Positions 1 through 20,229 of a stretch of 64,000 bases of DNA are shown one piece after another. The stretch is taken from contig OZ038320.1 in assembly GCA_964035795.1 (NCBI GenBank), positions 33,219,456 through 33,283,455 on the forward strand, given 5' to 3'. The position numbers and the translations under genes are program-made. Each line of letters begins with the position of its first letter. The first letter of the stretch is position 1. This DNA is from Pterobdella sp. o SKG-2022 (taxonomy: Eukaryota > Annelida > Clitellata > Hirudinida > Piscicolidae). Under the pieces are notes generated by a model. It was not told the origin of the DNA and searched no databases. It was given only the letters and a program-made list of their open reading frames with translations.

Positions 1-205
1 CTATACCTGAATACACCACGACTGCATCGTCTACATCTAACACAGCTGAACCCACCCATTGAACTTCAGCCAACGTCATGACAGACATGCGTTTCATCTT
101 CATTGTTTTAATAACGTTCAAAAGTTTGATGTTGAATTCAAAAGGGTTACCCAGACTTTCTACGTTCCAACAGTCAATATTGTAGAAAACCATTCTGTTC
201 TAAAG
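1..205 (-). mobile_element. LINE fragment: start of APE-type endonuclease domain, runs off the left edge
   Basis: Read on the minus strand from about 205 to 1, one open frame gives an endonuclease-like start with the motifs CWNVESLGNPF and MTLAEVQWVGSA. These resemble the WNVRSL...EVRWxGSG opening of the APE endonuclease in many invertebrate non-LTR retrotransposons. The fragment continues beyond the window. The family was recalled, not searched. Whether the AT-rich DNA on its 5' side (206-960) holds the rest of its leader is unclear. Confidence 0.6.
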
Positions 206-1274
206 ATAAAAATTGGTGTGAGTCTGACAGGTTATCAGCCTTGTGCAGACTTGCTCTTTATTGCGCTTTTGTTCTGGTTGCTCAAAAGATATCCATTAAT
301 TTTGAAGAATTTATCTTTTTACAATTTTGAAATACTGAAAAGTTATGTTAATGTTTTACTTCACCGAAGAGACCAATTTCCAAAAAAATATATATTTTAA
401 TTATGTAAAGTTCACTTTTACGCAATCAACCGCTGTTAATCCTTTGTTTCAAAAACTTCACTTTAAAGTTCAAAAAACCATTTAAATTAGAATATTTACA
501 TTTTATTTTTAAATTGTTTTAATAGCCACGAATTATCTTATTTTCCACAATTAATATCCTTTTTGAGCGATAGTTGAGTTACGAGTGTCCAGACAAAATC
601 AAAAAATCTCGATTATTTAAAAAATAAGATTATAATAGTGTTAAATGTTTATTTTCACAGTTATACGATATATAATAGTAATGAATTTCACTTTTTAACT
701 AGGTTTAAATCCAAAAATTAGCGGAGCCATGTTAACGTACGATCGAGCACACACACCTTCCTTCCTTTTGTGCATTTATCCACCATAAGGCGGGTACACT
801 AAACTGCAGAGCAGTTTATCTATGGATCTGATGTGGTGTTCTTCTTTTGACTTGCCAGTGATCAGCTAGGCGAAGTTCCTTGAAATCTTCATGTAGGCTT
901 TTTGTTGATGGCTTTCGTTGAAATTTTGAAGTTTTCTCTCCGCAGCCAATTTAAATTAATACTTTTCACTTTTAACCGCTCGACCGCCAATTTTGTTTAC
1001 ATCCAAATTTAGCATTAAAAGACTTGATTTCTCCGAATTTTGAATACTTTTTCATTGTTTTATTTATGCATTAAATAATTATATCACTAATTAAAATTTT
1101 TTAAATTATTTCGGTGTGGTACGAGACTATTTTAAACTTTTGTACTCATCCAACATGAGATTTTCCGAAATAAATTATTATCAACTTGTTACATTAATTA
1201 TTTTAAACCATTTCTCAATTACAAAATTCAACTTTAAACTTGTGAATTTAACGGAGGCCATTTTACCTCGTGCC

Positions 1275-1277
<3 letters not shown>
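206..1277. other. AT-rich non-coding stretch
   Basis: I see no supported gene here. The part at about 770-930 is less AT-rich and could be a decayed retroelement leader, but no frame stays open. Confidence 0.4.
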
Positions 1278-1357
<80 letters not shown>

Positions 1358-1373
1358 CACACACACACACACA
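1278..1373. repeat. (CA)n microsatellite
   Basis: About 46 nearly perfect CA units with one AACA interruption near the right end. Open frames here (polyThr-His) are simple-repeat artefacts. Confidence 0.95.
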
Positions 1374-2281
1374 TGATAAATTAAATCTCTTCACACATAA
1401 AGGTCTTTTGTCTTCAAAATGATAATAAAATCAGGCTGAGAATTACAATAAAAAAACAGCAATTTATTTTTTTTGATTATTTTTATTATTATTATTAGAT
1501 TATTGTTTTTATGAATTTTTTCCATAACGGAAGTGTAGCGTATTTAGTGTCTTCCTTGTTTCATGACATAAAATTGTTTATTTTTCTTTTTTCCACTTTT
1601 TTTTATTTTATTGTTAATATTTTGTCCACTTTTAATACTACATAATTTCTTATTTATTTTTATTATTGTTTTTTTTTTCTTTTTTATTTTTATTGTTATG
1701 AATAATAAACAGCAGACTGAGATCAATTGTTTTTTGGTGAGACTGATTCAAAATGTCCTCACATCCACCGCTGCTTTAATGATCTCATGAGCCAATCATA
1801 ATTTGAATCTTTCCAGCAAAAGAAAGTCCAAATTTGATTGAGAATAAAAACTAGGAAGTCCAAAAGTGGGGTCTTTCCATGACACTAGGTTGATGTCGGT
1901 GTTGTTTTGATCCTTTTAGTGGGTTTAATTATGTCTTCGATTTATTAAATGATAATAAATGTTGTTACAATCACATGCTGATAATTATCAAGTCATAATT
2001 TAAATTTTGAGAAAGATAATTAAGAGGAATAGTTTAATTTATTCGTGCTCAAAACACTTCAAAGCATGAGAAAACTTTAGACAAGGGTGCTTTGTGTGTG
2101 TTTGTGTGTGTCGTTATGTGACCTAGTGCTCACATAAACACACACATGTGTTCAATATGAGCAAGTGAGCACAGTTGAGCATTCACACATAAACAATGGA
2201 ATACCGTTGAATGTGATCATAAACATTAGGACCAAAATGAGCAAATAGACATTTTGAAGAATAGTTTTAAAAATTATGACA
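1374..2281. other. Non-coding stretch with T-rich and ATT-rich tracts
   Basis: It contains poly-T/ATT tracts at about 1450-1700 and short TG runs near 2092-2112. No gene is supported. Confidence 0.4.

Positions 2282-2363
<82 letters not shown>
2282..2363. repeat. (CA)n microsatellite
   Basis: About 40 uninterrupted CA units. A (TG)n run lies nearby at about 2446-2475, so the pair could form an inverted structure of roughly 80-bp and 30-bp arms. Confidence 0.95.
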
Positions 2364-2364
<1 letters not shown>

Positions 2365-2440
2365 TCATCTACCACTTAAGGTGCGTGCGATCATGTTTTT
2401 TATTAATACAGGTATGTGTAACTGTTAATATGTGCGTGTG

Positions 2441-2479
<39 letters not shown>

Positions 2480-2570
2480 CCGCTTAACTGTACTCATTGA
2501 TTTGATTCTCTTATAAACTTGTTTGTTTTTGGGTGTAATTGTGGTTATGTTTTTGTGAATGCTATCAACC

Positions 2571-2652
2571 CATCTACCCATCCATCCATCCCTCCATCAA
2601 TCCATCCATCCATCCACCCATCCATCCACCCATCCATCCATCCATCTATCCA
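2571..2652. repeat. (ATCC)n tetranucleotide repeat
   Basis: Imperfect CATC/ATCC tandem units. The Pro/Ser/His-rich open frames that overlap it are repeat artefacts. Confidence 0.9.
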
Positions 2653-3369
2653 TACTTAGTTCAGCAGTTTATAATTCCAAGAAAAAGCAAAGCACTTGTA
2701 AGAGCCGCCAAGTTGAAGATCATCAGGCACCGCTTATTCAGTCTTTTTACTTTTTTTGAGTTTATTTTGGGGGCAGTTGACTCTCAAGTGATGACGTCAT
2801 CTTTTATAAATAATTTTCTACATGTATTTTTTAAATTCTTGTATTGATTATTTGCGGATTCAAGATTTATGATTCTTTTTTTATTTAATCTTTCTTTTAT
2901 TCCGAGTAATATTCGCCTTCAAGTTGAACTGAGGCAGGAATTGAGAACTTTTGAATCGTTTCAAGCATTAACTTCCCTATAAATGTTTTCTATTCCAGTA
3001 AAAATATTTTAAAAAAATATGAATAATAACTTTCAAATTATTGTTATTTTTAACCATTTTTAAAAGTGCACCACGATTCAAGGTGTATTTGCACTAAAAA
3101 ATGGCGCATTCAAGAAAGAAAATGACATTTTTAATGAAATTCAATTTTTATAATTTTAAACTGAAATATGTTTAAGCATTTGTAACGAAAAATTCAGCAT
3201 CGAATGGCCGGGCTTCAAAATTGGACCAAAGTCCACCCAATGTCACGACGATAAAAAAAGTAACGTTTGTGAATATTAATGAGATGTAGGAGTCTAGAGA
3301 CGGCTTGCTATTGGTCGAAAAGTTTTTGCGCTGTGACATAAGTCTATATTTAGAATTTTCACGTCCTTA

Positions 3370-3703
<334 letters not shown>

Positions 3704-4173
3704 TCTTAATGAGAAAGCACTGGCATTGAAGAAGTTATTTAAAAATTCATAATTATTATGCCTGGTATAAAAATTTTATTACAAAGAACAGTTTTTTAAA
3801 TTGCAAAAATACACTCCACAACCAAACCTTCAATAATCTTTGTAACCCCTGGCATGACAATCGTCTGATTCAAAACTTCAATGTCTTCAGAACCTTTTAT
3901 AGACTTCAAATCTCCATCCACTCTGCAACTCTCAGCACCTCATTTTAACATCCTCCTACGATCCAACTCCACCATTCTTTATTGGTTCATCTTATCATTG
4001 ATACCAAAACATGACTTGGTTCACCCCTTGTGAGGCCCGTAAAAGCCCCTCTCTCCATCAAAAACTTTTTTTATTCCCTCCCACAATTTTTTACATTTTC
4101 AGAAACTCAAAAAAGAGTGAAACTGTGGCCCAGATACCCCTGAGGTTCATGCTACTTTATCACATTTCTTATT

Positions 4174-4357
4174 GTCGGCCTGAATAGCTCATTGGTTGAG
4201 CGTTAGACCAATTATCTACAATACCGGGTTCGATCCCGCGTGGGCCAACACTTAGCACCTGTTCCACAGTGTGTTTTCGCTACATTAAATTCGTAGCAAG
4301 CGCTTTGATCTATAAGGAAAAGCGTTTTATAAATACTGCATTATATTACATTACATC
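4174..4357 (+). mobile_element. tRNA-derived SINE, copy 1 (most complete)
   Basis: The left part looks like a tRNA: an A box (TAGCTCATTGG) near 4185, a B box (GGTTCGATCCC) at 4227-4237, and a GGCC/GGCC acceptor-like pairing that closes near 4246. A unique body follows (TTAGCACCTGTTCCACAGTG), then a 3' segment containing CGCTTTGATCTATAAGG and TTTATAAATACTGCATTA. It ends in an ATTAC-type repeat. The 3' segment resembles the GCGCTTT...TATAAAT end shared by several animal SINEs and their partner LINEs (family knowledge; not searched). Two other copies in this window share the body. Confidence 0.85.
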
Positions 4358-5603
4358 ATCATAATAATAAAAACATGGGGAACAGTTTGTGGGTTGAAAA
4401 ATCATCTCTTTAACATGGTCATTCTTGACACTATTATGAATTTAGCCGTTTTTTTGAGAATAACGATAAAAATAAATTATTTTAAAAAATTATAATATAA
4501 CTAAATTGTTTTAAAAATTTTAATATAAATAAATTATTTTAAATCGATAATATAAATAATTTAAGATGCTAACACCCTAGTGGTTGGAAGGACATACCGA
4601 CTGGCTTCAGGGGCCTAAACATAATTATGAAAAATCTATTCTTAGAATTAATTATTAAAATAATAATAATAACAATAATAATAACAATAATAATAACAAT
4701 AATAATAACAATAATAATAACAATAATAATAAAAATGGTTTGTTGCCATGAATATCGTCAAGGACCATTTTAAACTCAAGCAATTTAAACCACATCTCTC
4801 AACCAAAATAACAACTTTTTCTCTGAACGGGACTCTATGAACCAGCTTCAGTCCACAAGTCTTCAACTCGATGACGTCATCAGTGAAGGATGAAAACATG
4901 TCAGTTTGGGCAAAACTTCTAAGATAGAACAGGGACTGAAGGAGTGTATGATTGGGAAACATACGTACTTGAAAAAATTACAAAATAAAACACAAACACG
5001 CACACACAATTGCACACATACACACGCACACACACTGTGAAGCATATATAAAGAGAGCAAAAGTAAAAAGTGTCTGAAAGCACACAAATATCTGATCTTG
5101 CTTTGTTTTTTATAAAAATTGAGAAAGGTTTTGAAAAGTAATATTTCATTGAAGAAGTGAGTTGAGGATTTGTGGTGGTTCAAGTGCTTCACCAACTATA
5201 TTTAAAATAATATTTCAAATAATATTTCAAATATTTTAAAAAATAATATTTCAAATAATATTTTAAATATTATTTTAATAATTATTTTTATTTCATAATA
5301 ATTATTTCTATATTATCGATAACCAACATTTCATTCAAACCTCACATTCTCAGTCCATTGTTATAATTTCCATAAAATTTCTAAAAAGTTAAAACAGACT
5401 CAAGTATTTATTTGAACTACAAACGTATTGTTATTTTGAAGTTCAAATGTCACCATGACAACCCCCACGTTGGACAACCCAATCAGAGACACCCCATCAA
5501 ACCATCTACCCACCCTGTCATCTGCTCTATATGTACTCTCACTATTAATATCACATCAAGCATTCAAGTCATCTTTTCATCATAGCCCTCTCATTCATTA
5601 CAG
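4358..5603. other. AT-rich upstream region of hunchback
   Basis: It contains an (AACAATAAT)n tract at 4660-4732 and AT-rich palindromic runs at 5210-5310. No coding exon is supported. An acceptor-like CATTACAG ends at 5603, just before the first coding exon of hunchback, so the promoter and any 5' UTR exon may lie here or further left. Confidence 0.35.
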
Positions 5604-5657
5604 ATATCCTTGCAACCGGCAGTGGAACGAAACTTTTCAACCAATCACAACCCACCA

Positions 5658-10856
<5,199 letters not shown>

Positions 10857-11375
10857 AGTGACCTCTGACCTCACCGAGATTTTAAACTTTGACATCATTG
10901 TGTTCCAATTTTAACATTTCAAATTATGCATACATTCATTTGAACTGAGCTAGCTTTATGTTTGGTCTTCCAAGATCTTCCTCTCCAAAACGGCTTTCCA
11001 ATGGTGTTTTGAGTTTTTATTGTTCTTCTTTTTTATATTTTTTATATTTTTATTATTTTTTATTGTTATTTTTGTTTTTTTCTTGTTTCATTTTATGTTT
11101 TTGCAATGTTACTCTTGTTATTGAATCTTTGTTTTGAGAATTTTAAATTTGAATATTTTCTATCTTTGTTTCCATATATCACTTTTAAAATCTCAATGTT
11201 TGAACACTGTTTTGACTTTTGAATCTAAATGAATTTTTAAACACTAATCATAATTTGAATCTAAGTGAATTTGTAAACACTAATCATAATTTGAACCTAA
11301 GTGAATTTTTAGACCATGTTTTTGAAGAGTCATACAAACTTTATAGTCAAATATATATATATGACAGTCAATAAA
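10857..11375 (+). other. hunchback 3' UTR with likely polyadenylation signal
   Basis: T-rich sequence follows the TAA stop. An AATAAA hexamer lies at 11370-11375 (CAGTCAATAAAATG). Three imperfect copies of a CTAAGTGAATTT...AATCATAATTTGAA unit occur at about 11224-11310. The UTR end is inferred from the hexamer only. Confidence 0.5.
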
Positions 11376-11399
11376 ATGTAATCAAAACATCACCAAGAC

Positions 11400-11530
11400 A
11401 ACAAACAAATAGAAGGACATACACTTAGCCATACAACCAATCATACAAAGACACCTAGCCATGCAACCAACCATACAACCAATCATACAAACACACCTAG
11501 CCATCCAACCAATCCCACAAAGACACAAAT
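11400..11530. repeat. CATACAACCAATCATACAAA-type short tandem repeat
   Basis: Four to five imperfect units of about 34 bp (ACACCTAGCCATACAACCAATCATACAA). Non-coding. Confidence 0.75.
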
Positions 11531-11721
11531 ACGTTGTGTATCATATTAGTCCCATGTTACAACTAATGTCAACAACAACAACAACTATAATATTTTTTAT
11601 TTTTATTGTTGAGAATGATAATAATTATTATTATTATTGTTTCTTCTGGTCTTATTTTCTATACAGCTATGAAATACATATATGTATATATATCTTCATT
11701 CCAATATTTTTATTTGACTGT

Positions 11722-14049
<2,328 letters not shown>

Positions 14050-14052
14050 AAA

Positions 14053-14053
14053 C

Positions 14054-14147
<94 letters not shown>

Positions 14148-14152
14148 GTTTT
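14053..14152. repeat. (AAT)n followed by (ATT)n: self-complementary triplet repeat
   Basis: About 16 AAT units run directly into about 17 ATT units, forming a near-perfect palindrome of about 50-bp arms. Confidence 0.9.
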
Positions 14153-14534
14153 TATTATCAAACTCTTTTTTTTATGTAACCAATCCATCAATCATACATT
14201 TAATCAGAGCATTCATCCATCCATCATCCTCCCTTATTATTATTGCTATTATTATTCACATTATTGCTATTATTATTCACATTATTATTTGGTTATTTCT
14301 CTTATTTGAACTATAATTCATATTATCATAATTAATATTTAAACAATTTTGTTTTGCTGTCTTTCCATGCTGAATCTACAACTGTCTTGGTGGGTTATCA
14401 CCCCTCCAACAATCACATTCCTCAAAAGCACCTTTATCACCTGCAGAATAAAAAATAATAAGATAGAAGGCAAAAAAATGAGAAAACAGGGCTACTAACC
14501 TTATAAGCAATGACAAGCAAATGAGAACAAATAT

Positions 14535-14640
14535 CATTTTGAGCAGCCAAACTTAAATATTCAAATGAAAACACTTTTAGGAGTTTATTTTATTCCACGA
14601 AGCTTTTCGTAAGATGAACTTACATTATGAGGCAGTGGGG
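14535..14640 (+). mobile_element. Hairpin-element arm (single arm) with ACGAAGCTTTTCGTAAGA core
   Basis: It contains CCACGAAGCTTTTCGTAAGA followed by TGAACTTACATTATGAGG, and is preceded by AAATGAAAACACTTTTAGG. Both parts match arms of the elements at 39336 and 43217. Only one arm is recognisable here. Confidence 0.6.
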
Positions 14641-14714
14641 GAGTACAACAACTTTTGGGCGTTGAATTATTATTTCAAAGAAGCATTTGGAGATATTTAA
14701 CGGGTTGCCACGTG

Positions 14715-14905
14715 GTGGTATGTTGGCTCTCACCATATTACGTCAGTTATTATGGTGGTGAGTTGAATCTCACCATATTACGTTAGTTATGATAGTGGTG
14801 AGTCACCATATTACGTTAGTTATTATGGTGGTGAGTTGAATCTCAACATATTACGTTGGTTATGATAGTGGTGAGTCACCATATTACGTTGGTTATGATG
14901 TTGAT
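14715..14905. repeat. Tandem repeat built on CACCATATTACGTTAGTTAT
   Basis: Five imperfect units alternate GGTGGTGAGTTGAATCTCACC (itself an inverted repeat GGTGAG/CTCACC) with CATATTACGTTAGTTATGAT. Confidence 0.85.
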
Positions 14906-15537
14906 ATGCCTCCTAATTTCTCCCCGCACCAGTATTTTAGCAGCATAATTGTGCTGGAGCTCTTTGGGATGTGGGAAACTGAGGACGTTTACAAGAACTG
15001 CAACAGTGACCAGAATAACAACAACAATAATTAATGTTAGCAATGTTAATGAGAAAATTTTAATTGGTAATAAAAATGGAAATAATAATAACTAAATATT
15101 AATAAAAATAATAAATAACAAATAATGACTAAAAAAATAAATAATAATATAAATAGTAAATAAGAATAAAAATAAATGATAAAATAAATGATAAATAAAA
15201 AAAGAAATAATAAAGAATAATAAAAATGATATGAATAATAAAGAATAAAAATAATAATTATATAAATAATAAATAATAATAAAAATAACAAAGAATAATA
15301 TAAACAATAATAAAAATAATAAATAATAATATAAATAATAAGGACACACATTCGTAATGGGTCAACTACATTAGCCATCGATCAAGATCCACTCCATTAT
15401 TAATATTTTTTGATTTTATTATTCTTGTCTTTATTTATTTTTTTTATTATTACCATCAATATTTTCGTATTTATGTTTTTTATCCACTTCCTTATTTATA
15501 ATATCATTAATATTTTGATATTATTTTTTTTTATTCA

Positions 15538-15603
<66 letters not shown>

Positions 15604-15661
15604 GTGATATTATTTTTTTTTTATTCACATTATTATTATGTGATATTATTTTTTTTATTCA

Positions 15662-15696
<35 letters not shown>

Positions 15697-15707
15697 TATC
15701 ATCATCA
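14906..15707. other. AT/ATT-rich tract preceding the 3' end of a LINE
   Basis: Simple AAT/TTA DNA, with a pure (ATT)n block at 15538-15602 and repeated GTGATATTATTTTTTTTATTCACA units. The minus-strand LINE next to it ends here, so part of this may be its 3' tail repeat and later expansions. Confidence 0.5.
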
Positions 15708-18700
15708 TTATTTTATTATAGTCAGCATCTTTCCCTTTTCCAAGGAGTCACTGACTTCTTTCCATGACCTAACCCTCTCCCTCCATTTCACCCTGTCATA
15801 GCCATCTTTAAAAACTAATCCAAGCCCACGACAAAGGTTTTCCATCATCCTTTTCCAGGTTAACCTTGGCCTTCCCCTTCCTCTACTACCTACAACCTCA
15901 AACCTCCACGCTTGTTTGACACAATCGTCATCCTCTTTCCTTACTACATGACCCAGCCATCTCAAACTCCCTTGCCTCACCACTTCAACGATCGTACTAA
16001 CCAACCCCAATCTAGCCATCAACCTTTTTGTACTCACGCCATCAGCTAGCTGCATACCACACATCATTCTAAGCATCAGTTTTTCTGCTTTCCTCAAAAT
16101 ACTCTCTTCAACGGATCTTACTACCCAGGTTTCCGAGCCATATGTCATGACAGGCCTCACACATGTTCTATAAATTTGTCCTTTAATATTCCATTTGTGT
16201 CTTTTACCACATAACATAAAAGACACACTGTTGAATGCCTTCCAACACAGCCCGATCCTTCGTGTAACAGCTAGCTCACTTCCTCCTCCACCATTCACAT
16301 TGTCTCCTAAATAACAATAACTATTTATTCTTTCTAATTTACCTAAACAACCAATTGAAGCATTCTTACATTCCACATTTGAACCATTCATACAAACCCT
16401 ACATTCAAAATTTCCATTCATCTTACGAGAAACTCTCTTTGCCCTAGCACACCGCGCATGAATCCACTTCTTACATGTCAGGGACCTCACACAATTTACC
16501 TTAGCCCTCTTACCACACACACCACATAAATCAATCTTAGCCAAGACAACAACCCCACCACCACTACTTTCCATGACCTTTGTTTTCCCCAGATTAACCT
16601 TCAATCCTTTCCCTTCGAAGGCTGCCTTCCAACGGATAAATTGTGCTTTTAGTAGTTTCATAGTCTCTGCCATCAAGACCAAGTCATCTGCATAAAGCAG
16701 TTCATATAAAGCACCTTTTCTTCCGTCTTCCGACAATACGTCTAGCACTATTGAAAACAAAAACGGCGAGAGAACCGATCTTTGATGGACACCTACACCA
16801 ACATCAAATTCTTCCGAATGTCCACCTCCAACCTTAACCCGCGTTTTTACATCGACATTACAGCTTGAACCAACCTTTCCGGTACCAACTTCTTGCTCAG
16901 CGCCCATTCAATCACCTTCCTTGGTACCCGATCAAAAGCCTTCTCCAAATCAACAAAACCGATAAAAAGCTTTCTATTCTTCTCAAGGTAGCTTTCCTGC
17001 ATTCTCCTAAGAATAAAAATAGCGTCCACTGTGCTTTTGCCAGGCATAAAACTAAATTGCAATTGGTCAACTTTTACTAACCATCTTAACCTCTTCTCCA
17101 GCAACCTTTCCACAACTTTCATACTATGCTCTTAAAGCTTCACACCTTGATAGCTCGCACAGTCCATAACGCTGCCCTTCTTCTTATAAATGGGAACAAC
17201 TGTACTCATTCTCCAGTCATGAGGCATATCCATTCCATTGAGGATTTCATTTGCTATTTTCAAAATAACTTGCTTACCATGTGGAGAAGCAGCTAGGTGC
17301 TCCTTGACAATTCCAGTTGGACCACTGGCTTTGCCATTCTTCATGATTCTTAGCGCTCTTTCCACTTCGTTCATAGCAAATGGTTCCATGGGACCTTCAA
17401 CCACTTATACATTCACCATCCCATCCCATGGATTCTCCTCATTCATGATGGCCTCCATGTGCTCCTTCCACACTCTCTTCCGACCATCCTCGGCAAATAC
17501 AATTGTCCCATTTTCGTCTTTAATGCAATTATTACCTGCTAAGTCGTTTGCTTCTTTCTTCATCATTCTCATACGGAATACGACATTTCTGTCATTCCGC
17601 ATCTCCTCCATCTCTTTCACCGCCTCATTCTTCATTTCCTCAGCAACAGCTCCTTAGCTTTCTTTTTGTCAGAGAGATAGCAAGATTTATTTTCAGCTGA
17701 TGAAAGTTGTTTTCACCTCTGAAAACTTTTTCTCTTTTCTGAGATGGCTTTTTGCACATCCTGATTCCACTACCAAGTTTCACCGTGCTGAGGCCTACCT
17801 TTACTCGTACCACACACCTCTTCAGCAGCTTTAAGAACGGAAGACTTTTATTTTAACCATGCATTTTGCTCATCGCATTTCTCATACAAAACCTCCATTT
17901 TTCTGAAAATTTTGTTTTGATATCTTCGTTCAAAAGTTTCCACACTTTTGTGCGATATTCCTTTTTAGCACAGCTACTTCGGGCATTTTTAAGCCACCTT
18001 CTGTCTAAGACTACCTTCAAAAGCTTATGCTGAAGCTCACCTCCAATTACCCTTACATCCATCAGAAACTTCCTCTGCCTCTTCTTCATCAACACAAAGT
18101 CAATTTCTGTCCCACTACACCCCCCATTAAAAGTTACCTTCCTACTATTTTTTTTCTTGAACCAACTATTACCCACACACAGATCCTTTTTAACACAAAA
18201 TTCTAAGAGCAATTTACCCTCCAAGTTTCTCTTGCCTATTCCGAAACATCTATGAACACCCTCAAACCCATCAACCTCTTTGCCAATATGTCCATTGAAG
18301 TCTCCTAAGCAAATCAAAACTTCATTTGCATTTTCCACTTCACACCCTCTTGCCAGCTTCTCATAAAACTTCTTCTTTTCACTCATCGATCTTCCACATT
18401 GTGGGGCATACTCGCAAACAATTCTTACTACCTTTTTACCAAAAATAATTACCACTACCATTACCCTATCTGATATCCTATTTATTTCCACAACATTCAT
18501 ACATAAATCCTCTCTAACTAATATTCCTACACCACCTATCTTATCTTTATTACCAGACCACCATAGTTTGAACCTTTTGCCTGAAGGCTACCTACAAACT
18601 TTGAATCCATGCCTCTCCACCTCACTTCTTGGATGCAGCAAATACCAACCTTCCTTCTCACCAACTCTTCATACAACTCCATACTCTTCCCATTTAATGA

Positions 18701-18841
18701 ACCAATATTATAACTACCAAAAGAAAAAGACCTCCCAAAAGAACAAGAAAAAAAAGAAGAAAGCCCAGGGATTCTTAGCACCCTCTGCCCATTCAAGAGC
18801 TGCTGGGGACTGAGGGCCATTGCTTTATTTTGTATATTCAT
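15708..18841 (-). mobile_element. Nearly full-length, inactivated non-LTR retrotransposon (LINE)
   Basis: Order on the minus strand: an APE-like endonuclease (SYNIGSLNGKS, IQEVRWRG, then LICLGDFNGHIG and TEIDFVL) at about 18760-17960. The reverse transcriptase follows, with LEKAFDRVPRK and YADDLVLMAE at about 17400-16600. A zinc-finger-like segment IDLCGVCGKRAKVNC...KKWIHARC follows the polymerase, then a C-terminal ETWVVRS...LRWLGHVVRKEDD...RGRPRLTWK region. Breaks: frameshift near 18500-18570, in-frame stops near 17407 and 17132, and a frameshift near 16850-16910, so it cannot encode an intact protein. Family assignment (RTE/CR1-like) is tentative. Confidence 0.92.
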
Positions 18842-20190
18842 GGAAAAATTTGTGGAGCAAAAAAGTGCTCAATAGAGCATGCCCTTGCTTCCACTTCATA
18901 GCACATGTTTCATGACTTCAAATAACCAAATAAGAATGCAGCTGAATGAATTTTGTTTATTTAAAAACAATCCATTTTATATCTGCAAGCCATGTTTAAT
19001 ATAGCGAGAAAATTTAAAAGTGACAGAAATCAAACTCTACCACGATATCGTGACTTCGCAATATTTTTTTTATTCACCTTATTATTATTATTATTATTAT
19101 TATTAGGTGATATTATTTTTTTTATTCGCCTTATTATTATTATTATTTGATATTATTATTATTATTATTATTTGATATTATTTTTTTTATTCACATTAAT
19201 ATTTTATCCTTATGAATCATAAAAACAGCGATACTTTAATTCTCATTGAAGCGTCTCGACATATTTACTGACTTATTGTTGGTTAGCTGATGATGAGATG
19301 GTAAATATATTCATAAAACCTAAACACATAAACAAACAAAGACACACAAACAAAAAAACAAACAAACAAACAAGCACACACACACACACCCAAACATACA
19401 GGTTGAGGACCATATTAAATAATACGGAAGGGTCCATCATTCTTCGCCCAGGTCATTCTATATCATGACCATCATGAAACTAAAAATAGTAATAATCATA
19501 ATAATAATAAAAATCATAATAATAATAAGAATAATTGTCAGCTCAAACAAAATGATCGAAATAAAGATGGAGACACCACAGACCACAAAACAACCTTCAT
19601 GGACTCTTCAATGTTTGCCTCTAGCAAAACTTACACAAACGCTGGTGCCCTCTCTCGAATGAAAAAAAGTTACCAAATCATGTTATTTGCTCTAGGTCGT
19701 ATGCCCTTTAATAAACCAGTTTTTGTCCACTTGAACCAGTTTATCTCCATCTGAACCAGCTTTTTAAGGACCTCTATCTCCACATGCTTTCGTCATTTTG
19801 AATCGTTTTTTACTGCATGCATCCTCTTGACTTCTCACTGCCACTGCCGATCTTAACTTTCCTCACACATCACCACTAAAACCTCACCCCTTGTTCTCCC
19901 TGAACCCCATGAGTCTTGTAACTATTTGGCCACCATTCCTTTGAACTTCTCAATTATCGTCAACACTTGCTTCTCGATACAGTACACACGCTCCTCGATG
20001 CAGTACACTCGCTCTTAGATGCATTACACTCACTCCTCGATGCAGTACAACTTTCCTAATCTTCACCTCACTTCTACTACAGGCGACCACACCACCAGCA
20101 AATACTAGGCTCGTGGGAGAATGTCTGCTCTCCTTCAGCTAACAGGTGCATCTCAAAGGGGTCAATACTGCATGCATGGCAACTTCCCTA
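18842..20190. other. Non-coding region with short repeats
   Basis: It holds ATT repeats (19080-19200), a CAAACAAACA run (19330-19390), AAT runs (19470-19530) and a four-unit repeat of CTCCTCGATGCAGTACACTCG at about 19968-20052. No supported gene. Confidence 0.5.
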
Positions 20191-20229
20191 TGGAGTTTTT
20201 TAGAGACGTCTTATGTTTCTTTTTTTATA

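Noticed and set aside
4174..4250. Possible functional tRNA gene (A and B boxes present)
   Set aside because: The same head is joined to the same long body at two other loci, which marks it as a SINE; the anticodon arm is also irregular.
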